Shown piece by piece: positions 6,700 to 14,134 of a stretch of 38,216 nt of DNA. The translations under genes were made by a program, and so were the position numbers. This stretch comes from a virus: the IMG/VR virus record IMGVR_UViG_3300043496_000104, positions 1 to 38,216 of that record; one strand, 5' to 3'. Below the pieces are notes generated by a model. The model searched no databases and was not told the DNA's origin. It saw only the letters and a list, made by a program, of their open reading frames with translations. Each line of letters starts with the position of its first letter. The stretch's first letter is position 1.

Positions 6700-7020
6700 A
6701 TGACACAGAAACCTGCGCGGACTCGGAAGGATCCCGCCGCCGTCTCGCTTGGTCGGCGCGGTGGGAAAGTGAAATCAGACGCCAAGACGCGCGCGGCGCG
6801 CCGCAATGGCAAAAAGGGGGGCCGACCGCGCAAGCCGGTCGCGTCTCTCGTGCGCTACACCCCGACGGCGGCTGACCGCTGGGCGGCGCAGGCGCGGGCA
6901 CCGAAGCGGCCGCTGCCGGATTCAAAGATCGATTTTTCGGAGATCCCGGAGGCGAGCGACGAGTGGCTCGCGCAAGCGGTGCGGGACCGCGCCGCCCGTC
7001 TGCGGGGCGGTGGGCGATGA
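6700..7020 (+). CDS. Basic GRP-motif protein, putative antitoxin or DNA-binding factor
   Basis: This 106-residue protein has a strongly basic first half (SLGRRGGKVKSDAKTRAARR, then GKKGGRPRKPV, containing the GRP core of AT-hook-like motifs) and a tail KIDFSEIPEASDEWLAQAVR like the acidic start seen in BrnA/CopG-type antitoxins. No partner toxin is next to it; the integrase ATG overlaps its stop. It could be a DNA-bending accessory factor for attP, an orphan antitoxin or an int regulator. Its likely leaderless promoter would let it and int be expressed independently of the early operon. Confidence 0.65.
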   Translation: MTQKPARTRKDPAAVSLGRRGGKVKSDAKTRAARRNGKKGGRPRKPVASLVRYTPTAADRWAAQARAPKRPLPDSKIDFSEIPEASDEWLAQAVRDRAARLRGGGR

Positions 7021-8411
7021 AAACCACCCTTCGAGTCCGGCGCGAAGGCGGCCGCTGGATCTACGCGCCGATGATCCACGGCGCGCGCAAGCCGCGTGTC
7101 GATGTCACGGAGTACGCGCTCGCGCGGGGCGGGCCGCGCACGCTGCGGACGGAAGAGACGGCGGTGCAATGGGCCGCGAAAATTCAGGCCGACTGGCTGA
7201 ACGGCCGCGACCCCCGGAAGACGCCGACCGAACAAGCGACGACGACGCGCGCCCACACGGTCGCCGACCTGGTCGCCGCCTATCGCCGCGCGAACGCCGC
7301 GCACCCGGTGCTCGACGCCGATGACGACGGCAAGGCCCCGGCGCCGCGCCTGAAGCAGCCGGCCGTCGTCTGGAGCGAACTCCGGCACATCAGCGAGTAC
7401 TTCGGCGACGCGGCCGTGACCGACCTCGAGGACGAGACGACGGTCGGCAAGTTCGAGGACGAGCTCGCGGAGGGCTGGGCGCCGGGCGACAAGGTCGTGG
7501 AGCGCGGCGCGTCGGGCGTGCGGCACCTCCTGGTGCGGCTGCGCGCGGTCGTCCGGTGGGGGATGGGGCAGCGCACGCCGTGGCTGCGCCGCTCCCCGTT
7601 CCACCGGCACGGCGTCGCCATCACCGACCTGGACGACACCCGCAGCCGCCGGTTGAAGCCGCGCCTCTTCAGCGGGCTGAGTGAAGAGGCGGCGCTCCTG
7701 GTGGCGTGCCAGGTCATGAAGGGGGAGATCCACCAGGGCGCCGGGATCGCGCTCGAGCGGCGGATCCTCGGGGCGCTCGAATTGGCGGGCCGGGGCAGCG
7801 ACCTCAACCGGGTGCGCGTCGAGCATGTCGTGCTCAAACCTCTCAAGGGCCAGCCCTATGTCACGTTCCTCGGCCGGTCGCGCGGGGGCGGCAAGGCGAA
7901 GCAGGATCGCCGGGTGCCATTCGATCCGGCCGGGCCGCTCGCCCAGGTCCTGGCGGGGCAGCTGTGCGTCCTCGCGGCGGGCGACTACGTCTTCGGGGAC
8001 GACAACGGCCGGGTGGTGAGTCACTATCGGGCGTGGCGCACGGCGCGCCTGCTCGCCTACGGCATGATCACCGCCGACGGCCGGGGGCGCACCGCCGAGA
8101 GCGATCACAAGCTCCTGCAAGGGATCGATCTGCAGTTCCGGGATCTGCGGCGCGAGTGCGCGTCACGCTGGTGGCAGGCGGGCCTCGACCTCCGGCGGAT
8201 TCAGCTGCTGCTCGGGCATTCCACCCTGCTCATGACGCAGCGCTACCTGCAGCTGCCCGAGGGCGAGGATGACGGGGCCGCGGTCGCGGCGGCGATGGGT
8301 TGGGACGCTGACGCGGCGCCGGCAAGTACCCAGAAACCCGTACGAAGTACCCAGCAAGTACACAAAACGGCCAACCGAGGCAAAATGCTAAGCGGCGGAT
8401 CGAAGAGGTAA
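7017..8411 (+). CDS. int: Tyrosine integrase
   Basis: This 464-residue site-specific recombinase would insert and, with Xis, excise the prophage at a tRNA-Phe gene. The catalytic domain shows R259 (GRGSDLNRVRVEH), the strand region with GGGKAKQDRRVPF supplying the likely Lys, FRDLRRECAS (R375 to R379), LLLGHSTLLMTQRYLQL with H401 and nucleophile Y410. The box II histidine (usually HxLR) is R375 here. The start at 7,017 overlaps the previous stop (ATGA). The last codons overlap the left arm sites of attP. Tyrosine recombinase identity is secure. Confidence 0.95.
   Translation: MKTTLRVRREGGRWIYAPMIHGARKPRVDVTEYALARGGPRTLRTEETAVQWAAKIQADWLNGRDPRKTPTEQATTTRAHTVADLVAAYRRANAAHPVLDADDDGKAPAPRLKQPAVVWSELRHISEYFGDAAVTDLEDETTVGKFEDELAEGWAPGDKVVERGASGVRHLLVRLRAVVRWGMGQRTPWLRRSPFHRHGVAITDLDDTRSRRLKPRLFSGLSEEAALLVACQVMKGEIHQGAGIALERRILGALELAGRGSDLNRVRVEHVVLKPLKGQPYVTFLGRSRGGGKAKQDRRVPFDPAGPLAQVLAGQLCVLAAGDYVFGDDNGRVVSHYRAWRTARLLAYGMITADGRGRTAESDHKLLQGIDLQFRDLRRECASRWWQAGLDLRRIQLLLGHSTLLMTQRYLQLPEGEDDGAAVAAAMGWDADAAPASTQKPVRSTQQVHKTANRGKMLSGGSKR
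8324..8365 (+). repeat. Left attP arm-type repeats (3 copies)
   Basis: AAGTACCCAG at 8,324 and 8,345 and AAGTACACAA at 8,356 lie inside the 3' end of int. The spacings of 21 and 11 bp are two and one helical turns, and a degenerate slot sits between the first two. They match the right-hand set in sequence and orientation, as expected for integrase arm-binding sites. Confidence 0.75.
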
Positions 8412-8437
8412 GTGGTGGATTCTAGAGGGGTTGTCGG

Positions 8438-8485
8438 TGGTGGCGAGGGCCAGAATCGAACTGGCGACACTACGATTTTCAGTCG
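8438..8485 (-). other. attP: attP core: 3' end of a tRNA-Phe gene
   Basis: Read on the minus strand, 8,485-8,438 is the 3' part of a tRNA: last three bases of the 5' anticodon stem, loop CTGAAAA with anticodon GAA (Phe), 3' anticodon stem TCGTA, variable GTGTC, T-stem GCCAG/CTGGC around TTCGATT, acceptor strand CCTCGCC, A73 and encoded CCA. The 5' half is missing and the anticodon stem mismatches outside the core, so it is not a functional tRNA but phage DNA that restores the host gene after integration. It lies 26 bp after int between two arm-site clusters. Confidence 0.9.
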
Positions 8486-8597
8486 GGTAACTCCGGTAGT
8501 CATCTGTATCGATGACTATTCCTCTCCTGTTTTTCCTAACAAACTCACCCACTTACACCTTCTTATCGGGAGATGAATAGTGATGAGTTCCCGATCG

Positions 8598-8629
8598 AAG
8601 TACGCAGCAAGTACACAGGAAGTACACAG
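8598..8629 (+). repeat. Right attP arm-type repeats (3 copies)
   Basis: AAGTACGCAG (8,598), AAGTACACAG (8,609) and AAGTACACAG (8,620) are in direct orientation with exact 11-bp steps. Together with the left set they bracket the tRNA-derived core. An AT-rich stretch (about 8,510-8,590) lies between core and right arm and could hold accessory bending sites. Confidence 0.75.
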
Positions 8630-8654
8630 GGCCTGTGGTCCGAGGGGTGCGTCA

Positions 8655-8915
8655 ATGCCGACGAAGTCCTGCGCGTGGGTGATCAAAGAGGGCCAGAGTC
8701 CGCTCGGGATCCGGGGCGCGCTCCGGTGTGCCGCGCTGGCGGTGGCGGGGTCGAGTTACTGCCCCGTCCATCGGCGCCTGGCGACGGGGGGGGGGAGACA
8801 TGCAGCCGTCCGTCGCGCGTCGCGCGAAACCGACGCTCGACCTCGACGTGTTGCCGTGGGACGCCGAGGCGGTGGCGGCGTTCGCGTCCACGGGGACGGC
8901 GCGCCCACGGCGTGA
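8655..8915 (+). CDS. Small Cys/His protein with GcrA-like end motif, possibly frameshifted
   Basis: The first 45 residues read KSCAWVIKEG, LRCAALAVAGSSYCPVHRRL, a C..W...C...YC..H order like the carboxy-terminal domain of GcrA-family regulators. GAGGGG lies 8 bases before the ATG. After a run of ten G (8,786-8,795) the frame turns into low-complexity Arg/Gly text. One G fewer would join it to the 8,800-8,919 frame and give an 87-residue protein. The real product is therefore uncertain after residue 47. Confidence 0.55.
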   Translation: MPTKSCAWVIKEGQSPLGIRGALRCAALAVAGSSYCPVHRRLATGGGRHAAVRRASRETDARPRRVAVGRRGGGGVRVHGDGAPTA

Positions 8916-8919
8916 GTGA
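8800..8919 (+). CDS. Small ORF, 39 aa, or second half of the preceding gene
   Basis: It begins MQPSVARRAKPTLDLDVLPW after GGGGGAGAC, which could serve as ribosome site. The composition looks more protein-like than the overlapping frame. It may be an independent tiny gene or the true carboxy-terminal part of the 8,655 gene if the G10 run is miscounted or slippery. Confidence 0.4.
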   Translation: MQPSVARRAKPTLDLDVLPWDAEAVAAFASTGTARPRRE

Positions 8920-9018
8920 GGCGCCAGGATGCCCGTAGGGATGCGCGGCTGGGCGGGCGTGCGAGGGGGCGTGCCGGTCGCGCCGCTGCGCTGGGGCATC
9001 AGCCTGGAGGGATTACCG

Positions 9019-9204
9019 ATGGTGCTCGAGGACGACCCGGAGATCGCGGCGGCGGTCGGTGCGACGCTCAGCCCGGCCGCCGTCGTCGCCGAATGCGACC
9101 GGGTGGTCGCGCAGCTGGGCGTCGTCGTCGTGGAGGTGCGCGCGCTGATCGATCGCGTCAACAGCCTGGCCGCGGCGGCGCGGCGGCTCGAACGGAGGCC
9201 GTGA
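9019..9204 (+). CDS. Small helical protein, 61 aa
   Basis: GGAGG (9,006-9,010) stands eight bases before this ATG, which decides the start over upstream in-frame ATGs. The protein is almost wholly helical with heptad-like hydrophobics (VVAECDRVVAQLGVVVVEVR and LIDRVNSLAAAARRLE), suggesting a short coiled coil. Its stop overlaps the next ATG. Function unknown. Confidence 0.65.
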   Translation: MVLEDDPEIAAAVGATLSPAAVVAECDRVVAQLGVVVVEVRALIDRVNSLAAAARRLERRP

Positions 9205-9935
9205 TGGACACATTCGCTGACACGATGGCCGTTGAGGTGCCGAACCAGCAACTAGTCGCGCTCTCGCCGCAGGAACTGCCGCTGGTGCAGCGCCAGGTGT
9301 ACGACTGGTGCCGCGCCAAGATCGTCGCGCTGTCGCTCGAGCTCCGTGAGCAGCGGGCGAATAGCCGCGAAGCGGCGCGGATGCTCTGGCGGAACCACTG
9401 GCCGGCGGCGGCGAAGCGGACCATCAAGCGGATGGTCTACTACGCGAAGATTCAGGCGGCGGTCAAGGCCGGTTACCTCATCGTCCCAAACTTCAACGTC
9501 GATGTCCTGGCGGTGCGGGTGGCGCGCCGGACGCCGAAGCAGGAGACGCGCACCTACGAAGCGGTGCCGGTGACGCCCGACCTCGCCCCGCCCGGCCGGG
9601 GCCGCTACGTCGATGAGCTCTGCAAGATGCGCGATGACTCCTACGACCAAAAACAGACCGACGGCGGGAAGGTCCGCAAGGACTTGTTCACGGCGGTGGG
9701 CTACGACGAGCAGATCGAATTCCCGCACGCGCTGGTCAAGCCGGCGATTCTCGACGCGACCGACCGCGCGATGGCGCTCAACATCTTCGACCGCATCGGC
9801 GTCGTGAAAGCGCCGCGGCGCAGCGACCCGATTGTCGTCGGGCAGATTGTTGATCCGCGCGAGAAGTACTCCGTGCATTACACCCGCTGCGTGACGTTCT
9901 TCATCGCCTGGTGGCTCGACACCAAGGATCTCTAG
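9204..9935 (+). CDS. Unknown phage protein, 243 aa
   Basis: A good ribosome site (AACGGAGGCCGTG) precedes the ATG. The amino-terminal part is helical and basic (VQRQVYDWCRAKIVALSLEL, REAARMLWRNHWPAAAKRTI, MVYYAKIQAAVKAGY) and the carboxy-terminal part mixed, with FDRIGVVKAPRRSDPIVVGQ and HYTRCVTFFIAWWLDT. I recognise no named domain. Its place between int and the packaging genes and its fair size suggest a DNA-metabolism or regulatory role. Confidence 0.75.
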   Translation: MDTFADTMAVEVPNQQLVALSPQELPLVQRQVYDWCRAKIVALSLELREQRANSREAARMLWRNHWPAAAKRTIKRMVYYAKIQAAVKAGYLIVPNFNVDVLAVRVARRTPKQETRTYEAVPVTPDLAPPGRGRYVDELCKMRDDSYDQKQTDGGKVRKDLFTAVGYDEQIEFPHALVKPAILDATDRAMALNIFDRIGVVKAPRRSDPIVVGQIVDPREKYSVHYTRCVTFFIAWWLDTKDL

Positions 9936-9946
9936 AGGAGGCACCG

Positions 9947-10126
9947 ATGGGACTGCTCGAACTGATCATCGTGCTCGTTGTCGTCGGCGTGGCGCTCTAC
10001 CTGATCGAGACGTACATCCCGATGTCGCCACCGATCAAGACCGTGCTTCGGGTGATCGTGATCATCGTCCTGGCGGTCTGGCTGCTGCGGCTGTTTGGGA
10101 TCGGCGACATTCCGCTGCGAGGGTAG
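9947..10126 (+). CDS. Small inner-membrane protein, Thivi_2564-like
   Basis: This 59-residue protein has two hydrophobic segments (LLELIIVLVVVGVALYLI and VLRVIVIIVLAVWLLRLF) separated by ETYIPMSPPIKT, the pattern of the Thivi_2564 family of small membrane proteins found in phages and bacteria. The ribosome site AGAGGAGGCACCG is near ideal, implying strong translation. Function of the family is unknown; a holin-like role is possible but unproven. Confidence 0.8.
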   Translation: MGLLELIIVLVVVGVALYLIETYIPMSPPIKTVLRVIVIIVLAVWLLRLFGIGDIPLRG

Positions 10127-10172
10127 CCGCCAACACTTACTGAGCTCCGTCAACCGTGAAAGGGAGGACCGT

Positions 10173-10337
10173 ATGCCTGACCGTCCAGAACACCCGATTG
10201 CTGACCGCCCCGACCGCCCGACCGGGCCGGAGCGCCCGACTGACGACCGCCCCGGCCGCCCGGAGCAACTGCCGGCCGACAAGCCCAGCGGGCCGGGCTC
10301 GACGCCTGGGAAGCCGCACCCCGAGCCACGTAAATAG
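10173..10337 (+). CDS. Pro/Asp/Arg-rich disordered peptide, 54 aa
   Basis: It starts after the strong site AGGGAGGACCGT. The sequence is built from repeated DRP/ERP/GRP units (ADRPDRPTGPERPTDDRPGR) and about a third of its residues are proline, so it should be extended and disordered. No family is recognised; the strong ribosome site argues that it is really made. Confidence 0.6.
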   Translation: MPDRPEHPIADRPDRPTGPERPTDDRPGRPEQLPADKPSGPGSTPGKPHPEPRK

Positions 10338-10408
10338 ATCGCACGTCAACAGCGCGTAGGGCTCGGCATTGTCGCGCGGCGGCGGTGCCGAGCCGCGGGG
10401 AGGAGCAG

Positions 10409-10648
10409 ATGGCCGTCACGAAGAAGGAGCCGCGCGTCGCCGTGTTCTGCCGGTGCGGTGCGGCCTGGTTTGGCAAGTACGTGCGCGACAACGACGTGAT
10501 CGCCGCGCATCAAGCGAAGAAGGGCTGCGGGCCGCTGATCACCGCCGACGAGTACGAGCAGGGCACCTACGGCGAGGCGCGGAAGATTAAGTGGCCGGCC
10601 GGCTGGACGCCGGAGGAGCAGGCCGCCGTGCGCGCCGGCGCGGCGTAG
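10409..10648 (+). CDS. Small Cys-containing protein, 79 aa
   Basis: GGGGAGGAGCAG precedes the ATG. VFCRCGAAWFGKYV with KKGCGPLI suggests a small metal-binding site like a degenerate zinc finger. The remainder is hydrophilic. Function unknown; it stands seven bases before the next gene. Confidence 0.65.
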   Translation: MAVTKKEPRVAVFCRCGAAWFGKYVRDNDVIAAHQAKKGCGPLITADEYEQGTYGEARKIKWPAGWTPEEQAAVRAGAA

Positions 10649-10654
10649 CGGTCA

Positions 10655-11518
10655 ATGGTGGATCGGCCGTGGATGGTGGCGTTGGAAGAGCAATTCGCTG
10701 CGCTGCGCAGCACGCGGCAGTTATTGCGGGACGACCCGAAGGCACCCGAGTGGTTTCATCAGGTGCGGGACCATCTGCGCCAGGCCTCATGCTACGCCTG
10801 GAACACTGAAACGACGGCGGCGCTCGTGAGCGCCGCCCGCACGGTACCCCCGGCGACGCTATTCCAGCGCGCGGTATTGCCGTCGCCGCTCGGGTGGTGG
10901 TGGTTCGAGGCGCCCGTGAAATTGCCGCATCGCATTGACGACAGTATCGACCACATCGTGGCGCTCCTGTGGGGACCGGCGGGCCCTGAGGAGCCGGCTG
11001 GGATCGTCGTCCGCATGTTTGTGCGGGCCCGCTTCACGTTCGTAGACCCGTTCCCCTTCGCGCAGATCCACATTCGCGATGGCGACCGATTAGATGTCAC
11101 GCTCTCCGCGGTCCAACTTGAGAGTGACCCCGAATTTAAGGAAGCGGAATTACACGCGGCCGTCTGGATTCTCAGTGTGCTCATGGCCGGCGCGACCTGG
11201 CTCCAGTCGCGGGTCGTGTCCTGGACGAGCGGCCACATCGAGCGGCATCGGCGAAAGCAGTTGGCGCGCGAAGCCAACGCGCCGCTGCCGAGTGATGTGA
11301 AGGTGATTGAACTGCGGCGCGCTGAGTCGATGGCACGGGCGCCTGACGGGAGCGGCGAGGTGGTGGACTGGTCGTGTCGCTGGGTGGTCGATGGGCATTG
11401 GCGAAACCAGCCCTACAAGGATGAGCACAAGCTCGTCTACATCATGCCCTACGTGAAAGGGCCGGCGGATAAACCGCTCAAGGTGCCGGCGCATACCGTG
11501 TTTGCGGTGAGGCGCTGA
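10655..11518 (+). CDS. Conserved protein with HWRNQ-Y-KGP carboxy-terminal motif
   Basis: This 287-residue protein ends with CRWVVDGHWRNQPY and VYIMPYVKGPADKPLKVP, a motif I recall from uncharacterised phage and actinobacterial proteins; no function is known. The body has alternating strands and one hydrophobic helix (AAVWILSVLMAGATW) followed by a basic stretch (IERHRRKQLARE). The start may be ATG 10,655 or ATG 10,673. GC content is a little lower than around it. It overlaps the next gene by one base. Confidence 0.75.
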   Translation: MVDRPWMVALEEQFAALRSTRQLLRDDPKAPEWFHQVRDHLRQASCYAWNTETTAALVSAARTVPPATLFQRAVLPSPLGWWWFEAPVKLPHRIDDSIDHIVALLWGPAGPEEPAGIVVRMFVRARFTFVDPFPFAQIHIRDGDRLDVTLSAVQLESDPEFKEAELHAAVWILSVLMAGATWLQSRVVSWTSGHIERHRRKQLAREANAPLPSDVKVIELRRAESMARAPDGSGEVVDWSCRWVVDGHWRNQPYKDEHKLVYIMPYVKGPADKPLKVPAHTVFAVRR

Positions 11519-11757
11519 TGTCGGGCCGTTTGAAACCGGGCCTCTGCTGCCCGATGTGCGGCAAATCGGTGCTCATGGTCTTTCACGAATGGCGCGGGGG
11601 CGAGGACCAGGCGCTGTTCGAGTATCACCACCATGAGGACGCCGCCAAGGCGCGCCGGGGCGGCGAGCCGACTCCATGTACGGTGGTTATGCCCTACGAC
11701 GAAGGGTTGACGCGCTACGTCGAGGAATCGGCGGCCGCCGAGAGCACACCGCATTGA
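11518..11757 (+). CDS. Small zinc-finger-like protein, 79 aa
   Basis: Residues 9-15 read LCCPMCG, followed by FHEWRGG and EYHHHEDAAK, giving Cys and His suitable for one metal ion. It is coupled upstream by TGATG and lies just before the terminase genes. Function unknown; a DNA- or RNA-binding helper is possible. Confidence 0.6.
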   Translation: MSGRLKPGLCCPMCGKSVLMVFHEWRGGEDQALFEYHHHEDAAKARRGGEPTPCTVVMPYDEGLTRYVEESAAAESTPH

Positions 11758-11770
11758 CAGGACAGGTCCT

Positions 11771-12307
11771 ATGACGAGCAAGCAAGCCCGGTTTGTGGTC
11801 GAGTATTGCGTCGATTGGAACGGGACGCAGGCCGCGATCCGCGCCGGCTTTAGTGAGAAGGGCGCGCGCGTGGAGGCGTGTCGGTTGCTAACAAATGCTG
11901 CCATCCGCGCGGCGATCGAGGCGCGCATCGCGGAGCTCGACCAGGCCGCCGAGATCACCGGCGCTCGGATTCTGCTCGAGCTGAAGCGCGTCGCCCTGTC
12001 GAACGTGCGCGACCTGTTTGACGCCGAGGGGCGCCTCCTACCGCCGACGCAGCTCGGCCGGGAGGTCGGGCCGACGGTCAAGAAGGTCAAGGTGGTCACG
12101 CGCACGCTCGCCGGCGACCCGATGGAGGTCGAGTACGTGCACGAGATCGAGCTGCACGCGAAGATGCCGGCGCTCGAGCTCCTGGGCAAGCGCGAGCGGC
12201 TGTGGGCGGATCGCGTCGTCCTGGACACGACCGGGCAGAAACCGCTGAACGTGCGGATCGTGCATGAGGCGCTCGCGCCCGACCCACCGGAGCCGCCCGA
12301 GTCATGA
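11771..12307 (+). CDS. terS: Terminase small subunit (Terminase_2 family)
   Basis: This 178-residue protein opens SKQARFVVEYCVDWNGTQAA, IRAGFSEKGARVEACRLL, the HTH signature of Terminase_2 (PF03592), which recognises phage DNA for packaging. The middle (TGARILLELKRVALSNVRDL) is the oligomerising helix region and the end is Pro-rich. It overlaps the large subunit by four bases (ATGA). Confidence 0.93.
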   Translation: MTSKQARFVVEYCVDWNGTQAAIRAGFSEKGARVEACRLLTNAAIRAAIEARIAELDQAAEITGARILLELKRVALSNVRDLFDAEGRLLPPTQLGREVGPTVKKVKVVTRTLAGDPMEVEYVHEIELHAKMPALELLGKRERLWADRVVLDTTGQKPLNVRIVHEALAPDPPEPPES

Positions 12308-13803
12308 GTCCGCCCGCGCCGGCGGTCGCCGAGCGGGAGGTGCGCATGCGCTGGGGGCCGAAGCAGTACGCGGCCCTGACCGACACGACGCACGCGCTCA
12401 ACGTCGAGGGCTCGCTCCGCTCCGGCAAAACCACGATGGCGCTCTGGAAAGAACTGAGCGCCCTGGTCGATCACCCCGGCCTCTTCACGATCCTGTCGCG
12501 CTGGACCGAGGACGCGACGCACGCGCTGCTCAAGCCGCTCTGGCGCGCGGTGCTGCGCAACGCCGGCGTCAGCGCCGTGTGGAACGGCGAGGAGCACTAC
12601 GACGAGCTCCCGAATGGGTCGCGCGCCTACATCCGCGGCCTCAAGGCCCAGGACGCCCACACCCGGTACGGCAAGTTTCGCGGGCTGACGTTGTCGCGCG
12701 CGTATGTCGATCAGGCTGAGGAGATGCCGCACGACGTGTACCTCGAGCTCAAGGCGCGGCTCTCGCAGAAGGGCTACCCGCATCAGATCACGATCACGCC
12801 GCAGGCGGTCGAGGTGACGCACTGGATCGCGCACGAGTTCCCCGAGAGCAACGCGATTCCCGACCGCCGCTACCTCTGGCTGAGCGTCTACGACAACGCG
12901 CCGAACCTGGACGCCGACACGATCCGCCACCTCGAGGCGACCTATCCGCTCGGCCATCCGAAGCGGAAAACGCTCGTGGACGGGCGCCGCGGACTGAACG
13001 TGATCGGCGTGCCGGTCTACAAGGGCATGTTCAACCGGGCGCTGCACGAGCGGCCGCTGGCCTGGAACCCGGCGCTCCCGCTCTACGAGGCGTACGACTT
13101 CGGCAAGCATCATCCGTGTTGGCTGGCGGCGCAGTTCCCGATCGGCGGCGGCATCGTGCTCCTGGGCGGCGTGCTCGGGATGGATCTCTTCCTCGAGGAC
13201 TTCCTGCCGCTCGTCCAGGGCTACCGCGCGGCCTGGTTTCCGAAGCTGATCGACCTGCGCACCTGTTGCGACCCCGCCGGCACGCATGCCCACAGCCACG
13301 GGACGCGCGAGAACGCGCTGAGCGTCCTCCGCGCCGCCTACGCCGAGGGGCACCTGATCGAGTACCGCGAGAACAGCAACGCGCCGGATGTCCGCGGCGC
13401 GATGGTCGAGCGCTTGGCCGGCCAGATGCGCCGGCGCACGCCGTGGGGCGAGGCCTTCGGGATCGACGGGACCAAGGACCACGACGAGCAGATGACACGC
13501 TGGTGGCGCGTCGGCGCGGGCGGGCCGGTGCCGTGGGCGTTCCTGGCGGATGGCTGCGAGGCTGGTTACGTCTGGGACGAGCACTACGTGTCGGTCGGCT
13601 CGAAGCAGGTGCGTAAGCCGAAGAAGGACGGCTGGTACGAGCACGGGCAGAACTGTCTCGAGTATCTCGAGCTGAATTTCGGCGGCGGCCAGGCGACGGC
13701 GGCGGAAGAGGACGCGCGGGACCGCGCCAGGCGCGCGGCCGAGGAGGCGGCGCGGCAGCGGGGGCCGCAGTCGCCGGAGGTCGGGACCGGGTGGATGGGG
13801 TAA
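12304..13803 (+). CDS. terL: Terminase large subunit
   Basis: This 499-residue packaging motor has the ATPase domain with Walker A GSLRSGKTT (36-44) and Walker B AYVDQAEE (133-140), followed by a coupling-like ITITPQ segment. The RNase H-like nuclease includes YEAYDFGKHH (D265) and CCDPAG (D323) plus DHDEQ near residue 397. It converts ATP hydrolysis to DNA translocation at the portal and cuts concatemers. The last 30 residues form a charged helix. Start overlaps TerS. Confidence 0.95.
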   Translation: MSPPAPAVAEREVRMRWGPKQYAALTDTTHALNVEGSLRSGKTTMALWKELSALVDHPGLFTILSRWTEDATHALLKPLWRAVLRNAGVSAVWNGEEHYDELPNGSRAYIRGLKAQDAHTRYGKFRGLTLSRAYVDQAEEMPHDVYLELKARLSQKGYPHQITITPQAVEVTHWIAHEFPESNAIPDRRYLWLSVYDNAPNLDADTIRHLEATYPLGHPKRKTLVDGRRGLNVIGVPVYKGMFNRALHERPLAWNPALPLYEAYDFGKHHPCWLAAQFPIGGGIVLLGGVLGMDLFLEDFLPLVQGYRAAWFPKLIDLRTCCDPAGTHAHSHGTRENALSVLRAAYAEGHLIEYRENSNAPDVRGAMVERLAGQMRRRTPWGEAFGIDGTKDHDEQMTRWWRVGAGGPVPWAFLADGCEAGYVWDEHYVSVGSKQVRKPKKDGWYEHGQNCLEYLELNFGGGQATAAEEDARDRARRAAEEAARQRGPQSPEVGTGWMG

Positions 13804-13814
13804 AGGGGGACGCG

Positions 13815-14114
13815 ATGGGGGCAGCGTACGAAGTGACCTGGAACGGCGCGCACAACGGGCGCGACGACGATCTGCTGCACGCGACGCGGAACACGGCCAA
13901 GGTCTACCCGGTGCGCGCGGCGCGCGCGACCGTCACGTCGGTGGACCAGGTGCTCGCAGCGCTCGCGGGCGGCCGCGCGCTGACGATGCGCGAGATCGTG
14001 GCGGCGACCGGCCTGCCGCTGTCGGCGGTGAACACGTCGATCTACGGGCTCCGCGGGCGCATCGAGCGGACGGGCGCGGTGCGGCAGAGCGTCTACCGGC
14101 TGGTCGCGCACTGA
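13815..14114 (+). CDS. Winged-helix DNA-binding protein
   Basis: AAAGGGGGA lies five bases before this ATG, chosen over an in-frame ATG at 13,791 within terL. In the 99 residues, SVDQVLAALAGGRALTMREI, VAATGLPLSAVNTSIYGLRG and VYRLVA form a winged helix. It follows terL directly and ends at a convergent hairpin before the leftward P63C gene. It may regulate late genes or the neighbouring P63C promoter; inference only. Confidence 0.75.
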   Translation: MGAAYEVTWNGAHNGRDDDLLHATRNTAKVYPVRAARATVTSVDQVLAALAGGRALTMREIVAATGLPLSAVNTSIYGLRGRIERTGAVRQSVYRLVAH

Positions 14115-14116
14115 GG

Positions 14117-14132
14117 CGCTCACCGCTGAGCG
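14117..14132. terminator. Hairpin between convergent genes
   Basis: CGCTCA (14,117-14,122) and TGAGCG (14,127-14,132) form a perfect six-base stem with a CCGC loop in the 20-bp gap between the rightward wHTH gene and the leftward P63C gene. There is no T-run on either side, so termination may be weak. Position suggests a two-way transcription end. Confidence 0.45.
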
Positions 14133-14134
14133 AG

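Noticed and set aside
8438-8485. A functional tRNA-Phe gene
   Set aside because: Only the 3' part from position 29 is present; D-arm and 5' acceptor strand are absent. It is the attP core.
8324-8629. A small CRISPR array made of AAGTACACAG repeats
   Set aside because: Ten-base repeats at 11-bp steps leave no spacers and flank an attachment core; they are integrase arm sites.
11449-13644. A 731-codon open frame on the minus strand opposite the terminase genes
   Set aside because: It is antisense to clear TerS/TerL coding sequence, has Arg/Val/Leu-biased composition typical of GC-rich shadow frames and no ribosome site.
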